From: Acidithrix ferrooxidans | Lineage (GTDB): Bacteria > Actinomycetota > Acidimicrobiia > Acidimicrobiales > Acidimicrobiaceae | NCBI RefSeq assembly: GCF_000949295.1 | Contig: NZ_JXYS01000035.1 | Span: 1 to 43,319 of the forward strand | Length of the DNA: 43,319 nt | Direction of reading: 5' to 3' | In this document: in pieces, positions 35,692 to 43,319 of the stretch | Layout: every line of letters starts with the position of its first letter | Numbering within the stretch: position 1 is the first letter of the stretch | The notes under the pieces: generated by a model | Seen by the model: only the letters and a program-made list of their open reading frames with translations | Databases searched by the model: none | Told to the model about the DNA's origin: nothing | Program-made: the position numbers and the translations under genes

Positions 35692-36600
35692 GTGCCCAAA
35701 CACTCCTATCAAAAGCGTTCCACACTCGCTCAGTTCATCTCTCTGGCTCGGCCAAAACAATGGCTCAAAAATAGCCTTTTGCTTGCCGCTCCAGCTGCGG
35801 CGGGGAAGATAACCGAGATCCACTATCTTTCACTCGCCATTCTTGCCACCATAACATTCTCGCTTGGTGCCTCTGGCCTATATATGATCAACGACGCAAA
35901 GGACGTCGAGAGCGACCGTCGTCACCCAACAAAGAAGAACCGACCTATCGCAGCCGGAGCAATAGCCCCAAAGACCGCGATATTTGTTGGTACCGCTATA
36001 ATTTTCATCTCCTTGGCAATCTCACTTGCCATTAACGGCCCATTCTTTCTGGCGATTTTGACCTACATTGTCATCACGATCAGCTACACCTACTGGCTAA
36101 AGAATGAACCGGTCCTAGATATCTCCATTGTTTCATTTGGCTTCTTGCTTCGCGCAATAGCTGGCGGACTTGCAACCAACCTACCTCTTTCAGTCTGGTT
36201 TCTCACAGTGGCAGCGTTTGGCTCTCTCTTTATGGTCTCGGGAAAACGCTACGCGGAGGTAAAGACAATGGGTGATGACGCAATCGACCACAAGAAAGTC
36301 TTGGGAGAATATAGCTCTGAGTACTTAAACTACGTACGATCCATGGCATCAGCCGTTGCAATTGCGGGCTATGGCCTGTGGACCTTTGAGGGATTCGCCT
36401 CACGGCCAGGCCAGATATTTGTACAACTCTCAGGCATTCCATTTGTAATCGCAATTTTGATCTACGCACTTGAAGCCGATCGTGGATTAGCAGGAAGCCC
36501 CGAAGAAGTCATTCTCGGCGATCGACGCCTTCAAATATTTGGTGCGATCTGGGCTCTCCTGGTCGCCATTGGTATCTATTATCCAAGACTCATCCATTGA
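35692..36600 (+). CDS. ubiA: Decaprenyl-phosphate phosphoribosyltransferase (UbiA superfamily)
   Basis: A 302-residue polytopic membrane enzyme. In mycobacteria the homologue (Rv3806c) transfers phosphoribose from PRPP to decaprenyl phosphate, the first step toward the arabinose donor DPA. It starts with SLARPKQWLKN. The metal-binding NDxxD is NDAKD (Asn67, Asp68, Asp71), followed by ESDRRHPTKKNRPIAAG as in this branch. The second loop GKRYAEVK-M is also typical. About eight hydrophobic segments follow. dprE1 and dprE2 are downstream on the same strand, which makes this specific UbiA assignment much more likely than a quinone prenyltransferase. The GTG 35692 start has a weak ribosome site. 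A 5-phosphate phosphatase is not present here. Confidence 0.9.
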   Translation: MPKHSYQKRSTLAQFISLARPKQWLKNSLLLAAPAAAGKITEIHYLSLAILATITFSLGASGLYMINDAKDVESDRRHPTKKNRPIAAGAIAPKTAIFVGTAIIFISLAISLAINGPFFLAILTYIVITISYTYWLKNEPVLDISIVSFGFLLRAIAGGLATNLPLSVWFLTVAAFGSLFMVSGKRYAEVKTMGDDAIDHKKVLGEYSSEYLNYVRSMASAVAIAGYGLWTFEGFASRPGQIFVQLSGIPFVIAILIYALEADRGLAGSPEEVILGDRRLQIFGAIWALLVAIGIYYPRLIH

Positions 36601-36849
36601 TTACAAAAGATCCAAACTAAAGATCGCTTTGTCCAAGATCAGCGACTCACACCTCGTCGTTATGTCTTCGAGCTCCCAAAACTCCATTTCTAAAAAGACA
36701 AAACCACCTATCAGGATGAAATAGAGATACCGTAGGCTAAATTATTCACCAGAAGGATTCGCTCTTTGGTATGCAATGCAAACTAATGATTTGCAATTTG
36801 AGCATCTTGGCCAAAGATCGGTTTCTTCTAGCGTCGCCTCGTACAACGA

Positions 36850-36861
36850 GGTAGATCTACC
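36850..36861. promoter_or_regulatory. 12-bp perfect palindrome next to the dprE1 ribosome site
   Basis: GGTAGATCTACC is a perfect palindrome ending 11 bases before ATG 36873 and two bases before the GGAG-type ribosome site. A bound repressor here would block expression. It may also be chance. The 272-base gap after ubiA suggests dprE1 has its own control region. Confidence 0.4.
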
Positions 36862-36872
36862 AGGGAGCAGCC

Positions 36873-38222
36873 ATGAAGACACAAAGACAACTCCTAAACG
36901 GTTGGGGAAGAACTCAAAAGGTGACCTCTGAAGTAGTCGACCTCAAGCAGATAACTGATACAGAAAATATCTTTTCCGAAGCAAATGGAGCCGGCGTAAT
37001 CGCAAGAGGAATGGGACGTGCGTACGGAGATGCCGCTCAAATCGCAGGGGGACGCGTCGTCATTCAAGAGGACCGAATTGACGATTCGCAGCTCTCGGGG
37101 AACCACCTCACCGTACATGGTGGCGTCTCTCTCAATTCTATCCTCAATAGTTATGTTCCAAAAGGATACTTTGTACCGGTCACACCGGGAACGAGGTATG
37201 TGAGCGTCGGAGGCGCCATAGCTGCAGATATCCATGGAAAAAATCACCACTTGGATGGCACATTCACCAATCACGTCTCTCAATTCGAACTAATAACACC
37301 TACTGGAACGCACCAGATAGATAAAGATTTGGACGAAGATATCTTTTGGGCAACCGCCGGAGGAATGGGACTTACAGGGATTATCGTAAAGGCGACTTTC
37401 GAGATGATTCCTATTGAGTCGGCATACATAAAGATGGAAACCCGAAGATGTACAAACTTGGATGAGTTGATGGCTGTCATGCTGGGAAGCGACGACAAAT
37501 TTCGCTATAGCGTCGCTTGGATAGACCTGATGGCCAAAGGCGGCGACATCGGAAGATCGGTCCTTACTCGGGGCGACCATGCTATTTTGGATGAACTACA
37601 TGGAAAACGTGCCGAACAACCCCTCAAATACGTTGCAAACACAAAATTAGAGGCACCCAAATGGATCCCCACCGGAACGCTAAACACAGTTTCAATAAAA
37701 GCCTTTAACGAACTTTGGTATCGCAAGGCACCTAAACTTCGACAAGACCAAATAGCAACACTGGCCTCATTTTTTCACCCACTCGACGGAGTTGGGAGCT
37801 GGAATCGCATCTACGGAAACTCTGGCTTCCTGCAATACCAATTTGTCGTTCCAAATGGTCAAGAAGAGACGCTCCGCAAAATAGTTGAGAGACTCTCAGC
37901 TGCCGGAGTGGCCTCATTTCTAGCAGTCCTGAAGCGCTTTGGTGCTGAAAATAAGGGGCTACTTTCCTTTCCACGACCTGGATGGACATTGGCCCTGGAT
38001 ATACCAATTGGCCAAGAAAATCTTTCTTCGCTTCTAAATGAACTAGACGATGAGGTACTTGGGGTCGGAGGCAGGATATATCTTGCCAAAGATTCAAGGG
38101 CGTCAGGGCCAACAATTCATAAGATGTACCCCGAAATCGACAAATTCGCGATGATAAAATCAAAGCTGGATCCAAATGGCCTTATAAAATCCGACCTTTC
38201 ACGGCGGCTTGGCCTGATTTAG
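36873..38222 (+). CDS. dprE1: Decaprenylphosphoryl-beta-D-ribose 2-oxidase, DprE1-like
   Basis: A 449-residue FAD enzyme of the VAO/ALO type. It oxidises decaprenyl-phosphoryl-ribose at C2 to the keto intermediate. The FAD domain shows ARGMGRAYGDAAQ and VTPGTRYVSVGGAIAADIHGKNHH, with the conserved His in the latter block; the C-terminus shows KMYPEIDKFAMIKSKLDPNG and SDLSRRLGL, as in mycobacterial DprE1. The segment PGWTLALDIPI aligns with mycobacterial PGWNICVDFPI, so Ala374 stands where M. tuberculosis has Cys387, the residue covalently attacked by benzothiazinones. GGGAG lies just before the ATG. dprE2 follows after 100 bases. In mycobacteria the enzyme faces the periplasm, but no signal peptide is visible here. 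Confidence 0.93.
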   Translation: MKTQRQLLNGWGRTQKVTSEVVDLKQITDTENIFSEANGAGVIARGMGRAYGDAAQIAGGRVVIQEDRIDDSQLSGNHLTVHGGVSLNSILNSYVPKGYFVPVTPGTRYVSVGGAIAADIHGKNHHLDGTFTNHVSQFELITPTGTHQIDKDLDEDIFWATAGGMGLTGIIVKATFEMIPIESAYIKMETRRCTNLDELMAVMLGSDDKFRYSVAWIDLMAKGGDIGRSVLTRGDHAILDELHGKRAEQPLKYVANTKLEAPKWIPTGTLNTVSIKAFNELWYRKAPKLRQDQIATLASFFHPLDGVGSWNRIYGNSGFLQYQFVVPNGQEETLRKIVERLSAAGVASFLAVLKRFGAENKGLLSFPRPGWTLALDIPIGQENLSSLLNELDDEVLGVGGRIYLAKDSRASGPTIHKMYPEIDKFAMIKSKLDPNGLIKSDLSRRLGLI

Positions 38223-38322
38223 AAGATCGTCAGCTAATTTGAATGTTCATAGTCGTCATTCAATACATATGAATTAAATTTACTATCCGAGTTTAAAACT
38301 TGGAATTTTCGAGAGGTACCTA

Positions 38323-39093
38323 GTGTTCGACGCAATGCATACCCCAGACAACGTCCTTTTGGTTGGAGGATCTTCGGATATTGGAGTTGAGATAGCCAAA
38401 TCATTAGCTCGCCGGGGAACTACTCGTTTTGTATTAGCTGGTCGGGACTTAGAGGCAATGCAACGCTCTGCAAATGCTATCTCCTCTGTCGCAACAGGTG
38501 AAGGGGTATCGGTTTCGGTAATCTTTTACGACGTCGTAGCAGAAAAGTCATACCAAGCGTTACTCGAAGTTGCAAGTACCGAACTTGAAACGATAGATTA
38601 TGCAATCTTTGCCACGGGCGCGCTGGGCGACCAGGATGAAGATGAAAACTCACCTGCGTCAACACTGGAAATTCTAGAGATCAACTTCTCTAAATTAGCA
38701 CCAGCAATTTTGAATGTTGCTAACCATATGTCCAAACAAGGCTTCGGACAGATCGTGGTACTCTCCTCTGTAGCTGGCATAAGAGTTCGTCGCTCTAACT
38801 TTATTTACGGCTCTGCCAAAGCGGGACTAGATGGATTTGCTATGGCCCTTGGCGAATCCCTCATCGACAAGGGCGTCAAAGTCACAGTCGTTCGACCAGG
38901 CTTTGTAAAAACCAAGATGACTTCCCACCTAAAGGCCGCACCCCTATCCACAACGCCCGAAGAGGTTGCCAAAGCCACGCTTGCGGCGACAGATCACCAA
39001 AATGCGTCCGTCTATGTCCCGTCCGCCATTGGATTGGTCATCGGCGTCTATCGACATCTTCCTCGAGCGCTCGCTCGAAAAATCCCCTTCTAA
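38323..39093 (+). CDS. dprE2: Decaprenylphosphoryl-2-keto-ribose reductase, DprE2-like SDR
   Basis: A 256-residue short-chain dehydrogenase. Following DprE1, it reduces the 2-keto intermediate to decaprenyl-phosphoryl-arabinose with NAD(P)H. Shown by VGGSSDIGVEIAKSLARRG at the N-terminus (cofactor loop), the catalytic VLSSVAG with Ser and YGSAK (Tyr-x3-Lys), and VRPGFVKTKMT. The specific DprE2 call rests on its position after dprE1 and on the GG-SDIG-loop and ending typical of that group. It starts at GTG 38323 with GAGAGG upstream; ATG 38338 is an alternative. Its stop is nine bases from that of the convergent SpoIID-type gene. Confidence 0.9.
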   Translation: MFDAMHTPDNVLLVGGSSDIGVEIAKSLARRGTTRFVLAGRDLEAMQRSANAISSVATGEGVSVSVIFYDVVAEKSYQALLEVASTELETIDYAIFATGALGDQDEDENSPASTLEILEINFSKLAPAILNVANHMSKQGFGQIVVLSSVAGIRVRRSNFIYGSAKAGLDGFAMALGESLIDKGVKVTVVRPGFVKTKMTSHLKAAPLSTTPEEVAKATLAATDHQNASVYVPSAIGLVIGVYRHLPRALARKIPF

Positions 39094-39102
39094 CCTAGAT
39101 CA

Positions 39103-41259
39103 TCAAATTGCTGCAATGCCGACGATAGAACCAGGAATGGTTCCTATATTCACGTAGGCGTTCTGAATAATTGGAGCTGGGCCAAAGGCGTAGATCTTGC
39201 CGCTCGAACTCAAAATGTAATAGCCACCTTGAGGGGCAGCTGCCATTGAGACAGCACTTCCCCCATAGCCATTACTTGCGATAGAACCCATGTTGGCTGC
39301 ATCTCCAAAGCAATAGATAGATCCATTTGATGAGACCAACCAATAGCCTTTACCATCTGGAGTCGAGGCCATGCCGACTATTGGAGAGGTTATATTCATT
39401 GCTCCAGTCGAGCCATAGAAAGCTGCATCGCCGAAGGTAAAGATGCCACCATCAGATGCTACCAACCAATAGCCTTTACCATCTGGAGTCGAGGCCATGC
39501 CGACTATTGGCTTATTGAGCTTCATTGCTCCAGTTGAGCCATAGAAAGCTGCGTCGCCAAAGGTAAAGATGCCACCATCAGATGCTACCAACCAATAGCC
39601 TTTACCATCTGGAGTCGAGGACATGCCGACTATTGGCTTATTGAGCTTTATTGCTCCAGTTGAGCCATAGAAAGCTGCATCGCCGAAGCTAAAGATGCCA
39701 CCGTCGGCTGCAACCATCCAGTAGCCTTTACCGTCTGGCGTTGCCGCCATACCAACTACTGGCTTATTGAGCTTAGTTCCAACCATAGATCCAAAGACCG
39801 AAGCAGAACCCAATGCCACAACCCCACCTTGAGATGAATCTACATAGTAACCAGGTGTAGCAGGTGGTTGAGGAATTGTGGTTGGGGTTGTCGTTGTGGT
39901 TGCGAGGCTACCATTAGTCGAAAGGGCAATCCCCGATCCCGAAAAGGTAAACCAATCACTCCTCAATCCTGTGTCCCATGAAAACTGTTCGCCCGACATT
40001 GTTTGACTACCGCTTGATCCAGTAACTGTAATGTTGACGACTCGCCCACCATAATCGCCATATCCGTTGCGCTGGTCAACTGTAATAGCACTCAAGGTCC
40101 CAAGGGTGGGAAAATCGCTCTGAAGTTGCGAAATAGTCAAATTGGCATTCCAAGAATGATTCGTGTTACAGGCACTAGATGTACAAATCCCATCGTAGGT
40201 ATCTACCACTGCTGGAAATGTTCCACCTGCCGTATAGCCACCTGTAGATGAAGAAAATTCCGTACGAGCGATTGCTCCGTTCAACATCAACACTTGACCC
40301 GCAGTCGCTGAAACCGCAGTGTCTGTATAGCTGCTCTCGCCTGCCATCCCACGGTAGACCTGGCAATATGTGTTATCACATATATCTGCGTAGCCAAACT
40401 CATTAGGGCTCGAAAGCGCATATGAACGCGCCTCAATGGCTTGGGCCATTAGTGCATACATTCCAGTAGGTTGGCTTCCCGCTGGAGTATTCGTATTGAC
40501 AACATTTCCCAAAGTTCCCCAATAAGCCGGAGACTCTGAACCGACCACACCCCTTAGGTAATCTTCCACATCGACGACGTTGATCGTTCGCTCCGAGCCA
40601 TTGTAACTAGCCCCATCTATCGTTCCTCGATAGTTATAAGGGACCCCACCAATACAAAGCGCCAAGGCATTTTGAGTGGTCTCGGTTGCATAATTCGTAG
40701 TATTTGGAGACGCGACCGCTTGAGCCTGCGGAGTCGAGCTCGAGAGTGCTGTCCATGTGGTAGTTGGCGAACACGACGTAGCAGTGGTCGAATCGATCTC
40801 CCAAGTTCCATTGGCATTTAAATGCATCCGGGCTTGTGCGTTGGCCGCAAAGGCGAACCCCCCAACCGTAAAAGGAGATGAATCTGTTACAACAATGTCA
40901 TTGCCTGAATTCGCAGTAATTATTACCCGAATGGGAGTGTTCTGGACAACAGATGGAGTGGTATTTGAGTAGTAGTGTGCAAGTATCTGATTGGCATTCA
41001 AACCGCCTTGAAGCGCGTATCCAAGTTGGCCCCACTGACCCGCACCCCTGCCGTGACCCCAGCCATGGCCAGAGAATGTAATAATAGAGGAACCACTGGA
41101 AGGTGGCGTTGACGCACCAGCGGCAATCGGAGTTAAAAAAAATACCGATCCCGGTGACAATCCGGCAACCGCCGCCGTAGCAATTACAGTCGGCCGTCTC
41201 ATCATAGCTAGACGTGAGGGCTTTTTGTAATATCTTAAACTTCCTCCTTGGTAATTCAT
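39103..41259 (-). CDS. Secreted SpoIID/LytB-domain protein with C-terminal 42-residue repeats
   Basis: About 718 residues. An N-terminal signal sequence (basic stretch, then TVIATAAVAGLSPGSVFFLTPIAAGAS) predicts export. The SpoIID/LytB domain (about 60-450) has GHGWGHGRGAGQWGQLGYA, VVDVEDYLRGVVGSESPAYWG and ALMAQAIEARSYALS, then SSSTGGYT. SpoIID enzymes are peptidoglycan transglycosylases; this organism shows no sign of sporulation, so a wall-associated or amidase-enhancer role is more likely. A Thr/Pro linker leads to about five copies of a 42-residue repeat (GM-STPDGKGYW-V-DGGIF-FGDAAFYGST), probably a beta-propeller-like surface domain. Start 41259 is chosen since AGGAGG is ten bases upstream; ATG 41268 is too close to it. 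Convergent with dprE2. Confidence 0.88.
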   Translation of the reverse strand: MNYQGGSLRYYKKPSRLAMMRRPTVIATAAVAGLSPGSVFFLTPIAAGASTPPSSGSSIITFSGHGWGHGRGAGQWGQLGYALQGGLNANQILAHYYSNTTPSVVQNTPIRVIITANSGNDIVVTDSSPFTVGGFAFAANAQARMHLNANGTWEIDSTTATSCSPTTTWTALSSSTPQAQAVASPNTTNYATETTQNALALCIGGVPYNYRGTIDGASYNGSERTINVVDVEDYLRGVVGSESPAYWGTLGNVVNTNTPAGSQPTGMYALMAQAIEARSYALSSPNEFGYADICDNTYCQVYRGMAGESSYTDTAVSATAGQVLMLNGAIARTEFSSSTGGYTAGGTFPAVVDTYDGICTSSACNTNHSWNANLTISQLQSDFPTLGTLSAITVDQRNGYGDYGGRVVNITVTGSSGSQTMSGEQFSWDTGLRSDWFTFSGSGIALSTNGSLATTTTTPTTIPQPPATPGYYVDSSQGGVVALGSASVFGSMVGTKLNKPVVGMAATPDGKGYWMVAADGGIFSFGDAAFYGSTGAIKLNKPIVGMSSTPDGKGYWLVASDGGIFTFGDAAFYGSTGAMKLNKPIVGMASTPDGKGYWLVASDGGIFTFGDAAFYGSTGAMNITSPIVGMASTPDGKGYWLVSSNGSIYCFGDAANMGSIASNGYGGSAVSMAAAPQGGYYILSSSGKIYAFGPAPIIQNAYVNIGTIPGSIVGIAAI
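39299..39802 (-). repeat. 126-bp tandem repeats within the SpoIID-type gene
   Basis: Four repeats with exact 126-base spacing, marked by GC(A/G)TC at 39299, 39425, 39551 and 39677, encode the 42-residue units. The two central copies are almost identical at DNA level, while the outer copies are diverged. This indicates recent internal duplication or gene conversion and possible copy-number variation. More degenerate copies flank the block. Confidence 0.9.
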
Positions 41260-41494
41260 TTGCGCCATGCCTCCTGCATTCTGTCGCTCGGAACATTAAA
41301 TCCCCTAAAGCATTTGCTTTATACGTCAACTTTCGTCACAAAATCCGCAAAGCTTAACACTTCTAGTGATTATCAAGAAGATAATATGCATAAAAATTCA
41401 TGCATTTCACAATTCGACAACAAATACAGAGGGCATAGCCACCTAAGGTGGGCTACAAATCGTCGGATAAAACGGCTAGAATTATCCATGTAAA

Positions 41495-41511
41495 GTCCAA
41501 GGTACTTGGAC
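41495..41511. promoter_or_regulatory. Perfect dyad upstream of the 41537 gene
   Basis: GTCCAAG-GTA-CTTGGAC, a 7-bp stem with three-base loop, 25 bases before ATG 41537. It could be an operator or small hairpin in the leader. The start codon otherwise lacks a recognisable ribosome site. A/T-rich DNA upstream (41269-41490) holds no accepted gene. Confidence 0.45.
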
Positions 41512-41536
41512 CTATTCGAAGCGAAACAACAACTGG

Positions 41537-42586
41537 ATGGCTGCCATTTTTGAGGACAATGATAGATCGAAATTTGAATTAGCAGCTAAGAGCTACAGCG
41601 ACGTGGATATCGCACACCTATACGACCAAATCACAAAAGATATTGACTCCCTGATTTCCGAAAAACGAAATCTAGGTCATTATGACCCGTCAATGTTGAT
41701 TAGACTCAGACCCTCGTTCGAGACGATTTCAGGTCAAAAACTACCTGATAATAACGACGAAACCGATGCGTTGTTGATAATCCGCAGCTACGCCAATGTA
41801 AATGCCGACCCTCAAACTGCATCTGGAAGCTGGCTCGCCACAAAGGCTAAGCGTCTTATTCGAAAATCCATGGCATGGTACATTCTCTACCTAGTGGATC
41901 AATTCAAAAACTTCACAAAAATGATAACGGAGCTACTCGTTAGCCTCATCGCACGGTTGAACAACCTCTCGAGCCTATTCAACTCGGAAACGATCCCCAA
42001 CGAGAAATTAGTCAGATACTCCGGTGCTATCAAAGCTCACGAGCTTCCAATCGATCTAGACACACAATTGGAAATCGAAATCTCAAGGGCCCATGGTCGG
42101 ATCTTACTTGCATCGCCTACGACCTGTCTCTTGCCATTTGCAGAGAGAACCAATGGCGCTCTAGATCTATACCTGTTGATAGACGACGCAGAAAAAGATA
42201 TTGAAGGATTGGAAACCTCCATCTATATTCGCAATCAGCCCTTAGCTACTCATTTAGCTTCTATCGCCGACGGCTCGTTGTCATTACTGATCATAGATAG
42301 CCTATTATGGCGTAGCCATCCTAAAAAAATCGTCGGGCTCATTGAGTTAATTAGCCGAAAAATATCAAACGACGGAAACGTCATTCTACTAGCCATAGAT
42401 TTATCCGAAAAAAACGAATTCGACATTCAGGTTGAACAACGTTATTCATATCACCCAGATACAATCGTAAAATTGATGAACTATTATGGTCTAACTCAAA
42501 TCGATGAGCCAGCAAAGAATTCGCAAAATTGGACATTATCCCGCTTCCAAAAGCGGGATCCACTTCCCCAAAGCTCCACAATCTGA
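41537..42586 (+). CDS. Unknown protein resembling a degenerate methyltransferase of glycan operons
   Basis: A 349-residue protein, not confidently recognised. The middle (about residues 100-150: WLATKAKRLIRKSMAWYILYLVDQ, then FKNFTKMITELLVSLIARLN) resembles the amphipathic helical linker that precedes the methyltransferase domain in some actinobacterial polysaccharide-operon proteins. The C-terminal half has Rossmann-like alternation (GRILLASP, LDLYLLIDDAE, LSLLIIDSLLW, GNVILLAIDL, then a final helix MNYYGLTQI) but lacks the glycine-rich D-x-G-x-G SAM loop, so catalysis as a methyltransferase is doubtful. No signal peptide or clear membrane helix. The gene stands alone between the SpoIID-type gene and an IS. 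No Shine-Dalgarno sequence is seen before ATG 41537. Confidence 0.7.
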   Translation: MAAIFEDNDRSKFELAAKSYSDVDIAHLYDQITKDIDSLISEKRNLGHYDPSMLIRLRPSFETISGQKLPDNNDETDALLIIRSYANVNADPQTASGSWLATKAKRLIRKSMAWYILYLVDQFKNFTKMITELLVSLIARLNNLSSLFNSETIPNEKLVRYSGAIKAHELPIDLDTQLEIEISRAHGRILLASPTTCLLPFAERTNGALDLYLLIDDAEKDIEGLETSIYIRNQPLATHLASIADGSLSLLIIDSLLWRSHPKKIVGLIELISRKISNDGNVILLAIDLSEKNEFDIQVEQRYSYHPDTIVKLMNYYGLTQIDEPAKNSQNWTLSRFQKRDPLPQSSTI

Positions 42587-42691
42587 CTGCGCCGCAACTA
42601 AAAATGGTCATCGGCGAGAACAAGATCCTCAACAAAGCCATAACAACAGATGTCGCACGAGTTTCCAGATTTCCTCATCAAATTGAGCCCT

Positions 42692-42716
42692 AGCAATTTA
42701 AGGCCTCGAAATTGCT
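42692..42716. terminator. Small hairpin after the 41537 gene
   Basis: AGCAATTT (42692-42699) pairs with AAATTGCT (42709-42716) around a nine-base loop. It is 105 bases after the stop at 42586 and before the converging transposase. No T-run, so termination is only a possibility. Confidence 0.4.
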
Positions 42717-42790
42717 CAAGCCCCAACCCATCTTTCCGAAAATCAACCTATTCTCCCAGCTAGTTGAGTATGTGGTCTTACGTTGGGACA

Positions 42791-43319
42791 CTACAAATGC
42801 GTCGCAATGGTCTTTATCCGTTTAAGGGGATCACTAACTCCTAAGAGACGGTAGATCTCTTTGTGAACCGGCTCAGAAACACCACTAGTGCGGATGTGAT
42901 AGACGACGCCTTTATCTGATGTAAGAACTATGGTGGCTCGGCGGTGACTGTTGAGTTGCTCTTTAATGGTTGACCATCTTCTCTTATCGTTATTTTGCCT
43001 CAAGGTCAGCTCAATAGCACTAAGGAGGTGATAGGCAAGTACTGAGATGAAGAGGTGAGCAGCAGTTCGGCTAGCTAGTTGATGATAGACCGGTCGAAGT
43101 CCAAGATCACTCTTGAGGGATCTAAAGGCATCTTCTACTTTAGTGAGAGTCGTATAGATATTCCAGATCTCACCTGCATCTAGCTCGCTATGGCTGGTAT
43201 CTATGACGTAGGCTCCTTGGAGATTATCATCTTTGGCTTTTGTGGGTTTTTCTGTAATAGTGAGATTGATTACTTTGTCAAAGCGTCTCTTTTTGATGAT
43301 CTTGCCATGGTCTTGATGA
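42791..43319 (-). CDS. IS1634/IS4-type transposase, 3' part, continuing beyond the window
   Basis: The minus-strand frame is open from the right edge to the stop at 42791, giving the last ~175 residues of a DDE transposase. The block YTTLTKVEDAFRSLKSDLGL, then RPVYHQLASRTAAHLFISVLAYHLL, is the C-terminal signature of IS1634/IS4-type enzymes: a Tyr, then the catalytic-Glu helix with Lys, then R-V-H. The C-terminal tail is also intact (VYHIRTSGVSEPVHKEIYRLLG). No stop or frameshift is visible in this part. The 5' portion, catalytic Asp residues and element ends are outside or not recognised; the left end should lie somewhere between 42717 and 42790. Confidence 0.85.
   Translation of the reverse strand, partial: HQDHGKIIKKRRFDKVINLTITEKPTKAKDDNLQGAYVIDTSHSELDAGEIWNIYTTLTKVEDAFRSLKSDLGLRPVYHQLASRTAAHLFISVLAYHLLSAIELTLRQNNDKRRWSTIKEQLNSHRRATIVLTSDKGVVYHIRTSGVSEPVHKEIYRLLGVSDPLKRIKTIATHL

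Noticed and set aside
37732-38175. Long antisense frame (147 codons) within dprE1
   Set aside because: Shadow of a clearly conserved gene on the other strand; no independent support.
41248-41493. 81-codon plus-strand frame overlapping the start of the SpoIID-type gene
   Set aside because: Overlaps the N-terminal codons of a well-supported gene on the other strand and has no motif or ribosome site.

Overview
The window looks like a chromosomal segment of an actinobacterium of moderate G+C content. The lineage pointers are a mycothiol-type LmbE/PIG-L deacetylase, a complete DprE1/DprE2/UbiA decaprenyl-phosphoryl-arabinose module, GTG/TTG starts, and a SpoIID/LytB protein carrying 42-residue 'DGKGYW-V-DGGIF-FGDA' repeats. 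I associate such repeats with Acidimicrobiia (Acidithrix/Acidimicrobium relatives). The class assignment is inference; no rRNA or tRNA gene was seen.

Layout. 1-1030: right part of an IS1595-type element whose transposase has an in-frame stop. 1061-2740: GAF-GAF-GGDEF diguanylate cyclase. 3346-5565: three tightly spaced genes, two with duplicated YbjQ-type domains plus a small unknown. 5619-6392 (minus): LmbE-type zinc deacetylase. 7046-8257: YbfB/YjiJ-type MFS permease behind a 16-bp palindromic operator candidate. 8336-15592 (minus): surface-glycan or glycolipid locus, read in the order sugar-nucleotide epimerase, COG4671-type glycosyltransferase, unknown 158-aa protein, GT4 glycosyltransferase, ABC exporter, terminator, UDP-glucose dehydrogenase. 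The first four genes are linked by 4-base start/stop overlaps. 15752-17552: IS1380-type element with a broken transposase and two adjacent tandem-repeat expansions, followed by about 1.7 kb without a supportable gene. 19231-20844: DHA2 drug-efflux MFS. 21717-22586: SAM methyltransferase. 22944-26327: full-length pyruvate carboxylase. 26436-26867: Ohr. 26951-29920 (minus): DEDDh exonuclease and the queuosine-precursor set queC-queF-VUT transporter. 30707-33760: class-C beta-lactamase-like esterase and acyl-CoA synthetase. 34018-35390: GNAT acetyltransferase and LysE exporter. 35692-39093: UbiA-type phosphoribosyltransferase, DprE1 and DprE2. 39103-41259 (minus): SpoIID/LytB repeat protein. 41537-42586: unknown protein resembling a degenerate methyltransferase. 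42791-43319 (minus): 3' part of an IS1634/IS4-type transposase running off the right edge.

How the genes work together. Two loci concern the cell envelope. In the first, Ugd and the epimerase would supply UDP-uronic acid sugars to the two glycosyltransferases, and the ABC protein would flip or export the product. In the second, the UbiA protein would make decaprenyl-phosphoryl-5-phosphoribose, and DprE1 with DprE2 would epimerise decaprenyl-phosphoryl-ribose to the arabinose donor after a dephosphorylation not encoded here. QueC makes preQ0 and QueF reduces it to preQ1, with a VUT-family importer beside them.

The most interesting items are the DPA module with Ala at the DprE1 position matching the benzothiazinone-target Cys, the overlap-coupled 158-aa orphan in the glycan operon, the duplicated-YbjQ operon, the double repeat expansion in the IS1380 transposase, and the degenerate methyltransferase-like protein at 41537. 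All family calls come from reading motifs by eye; no database search was made.
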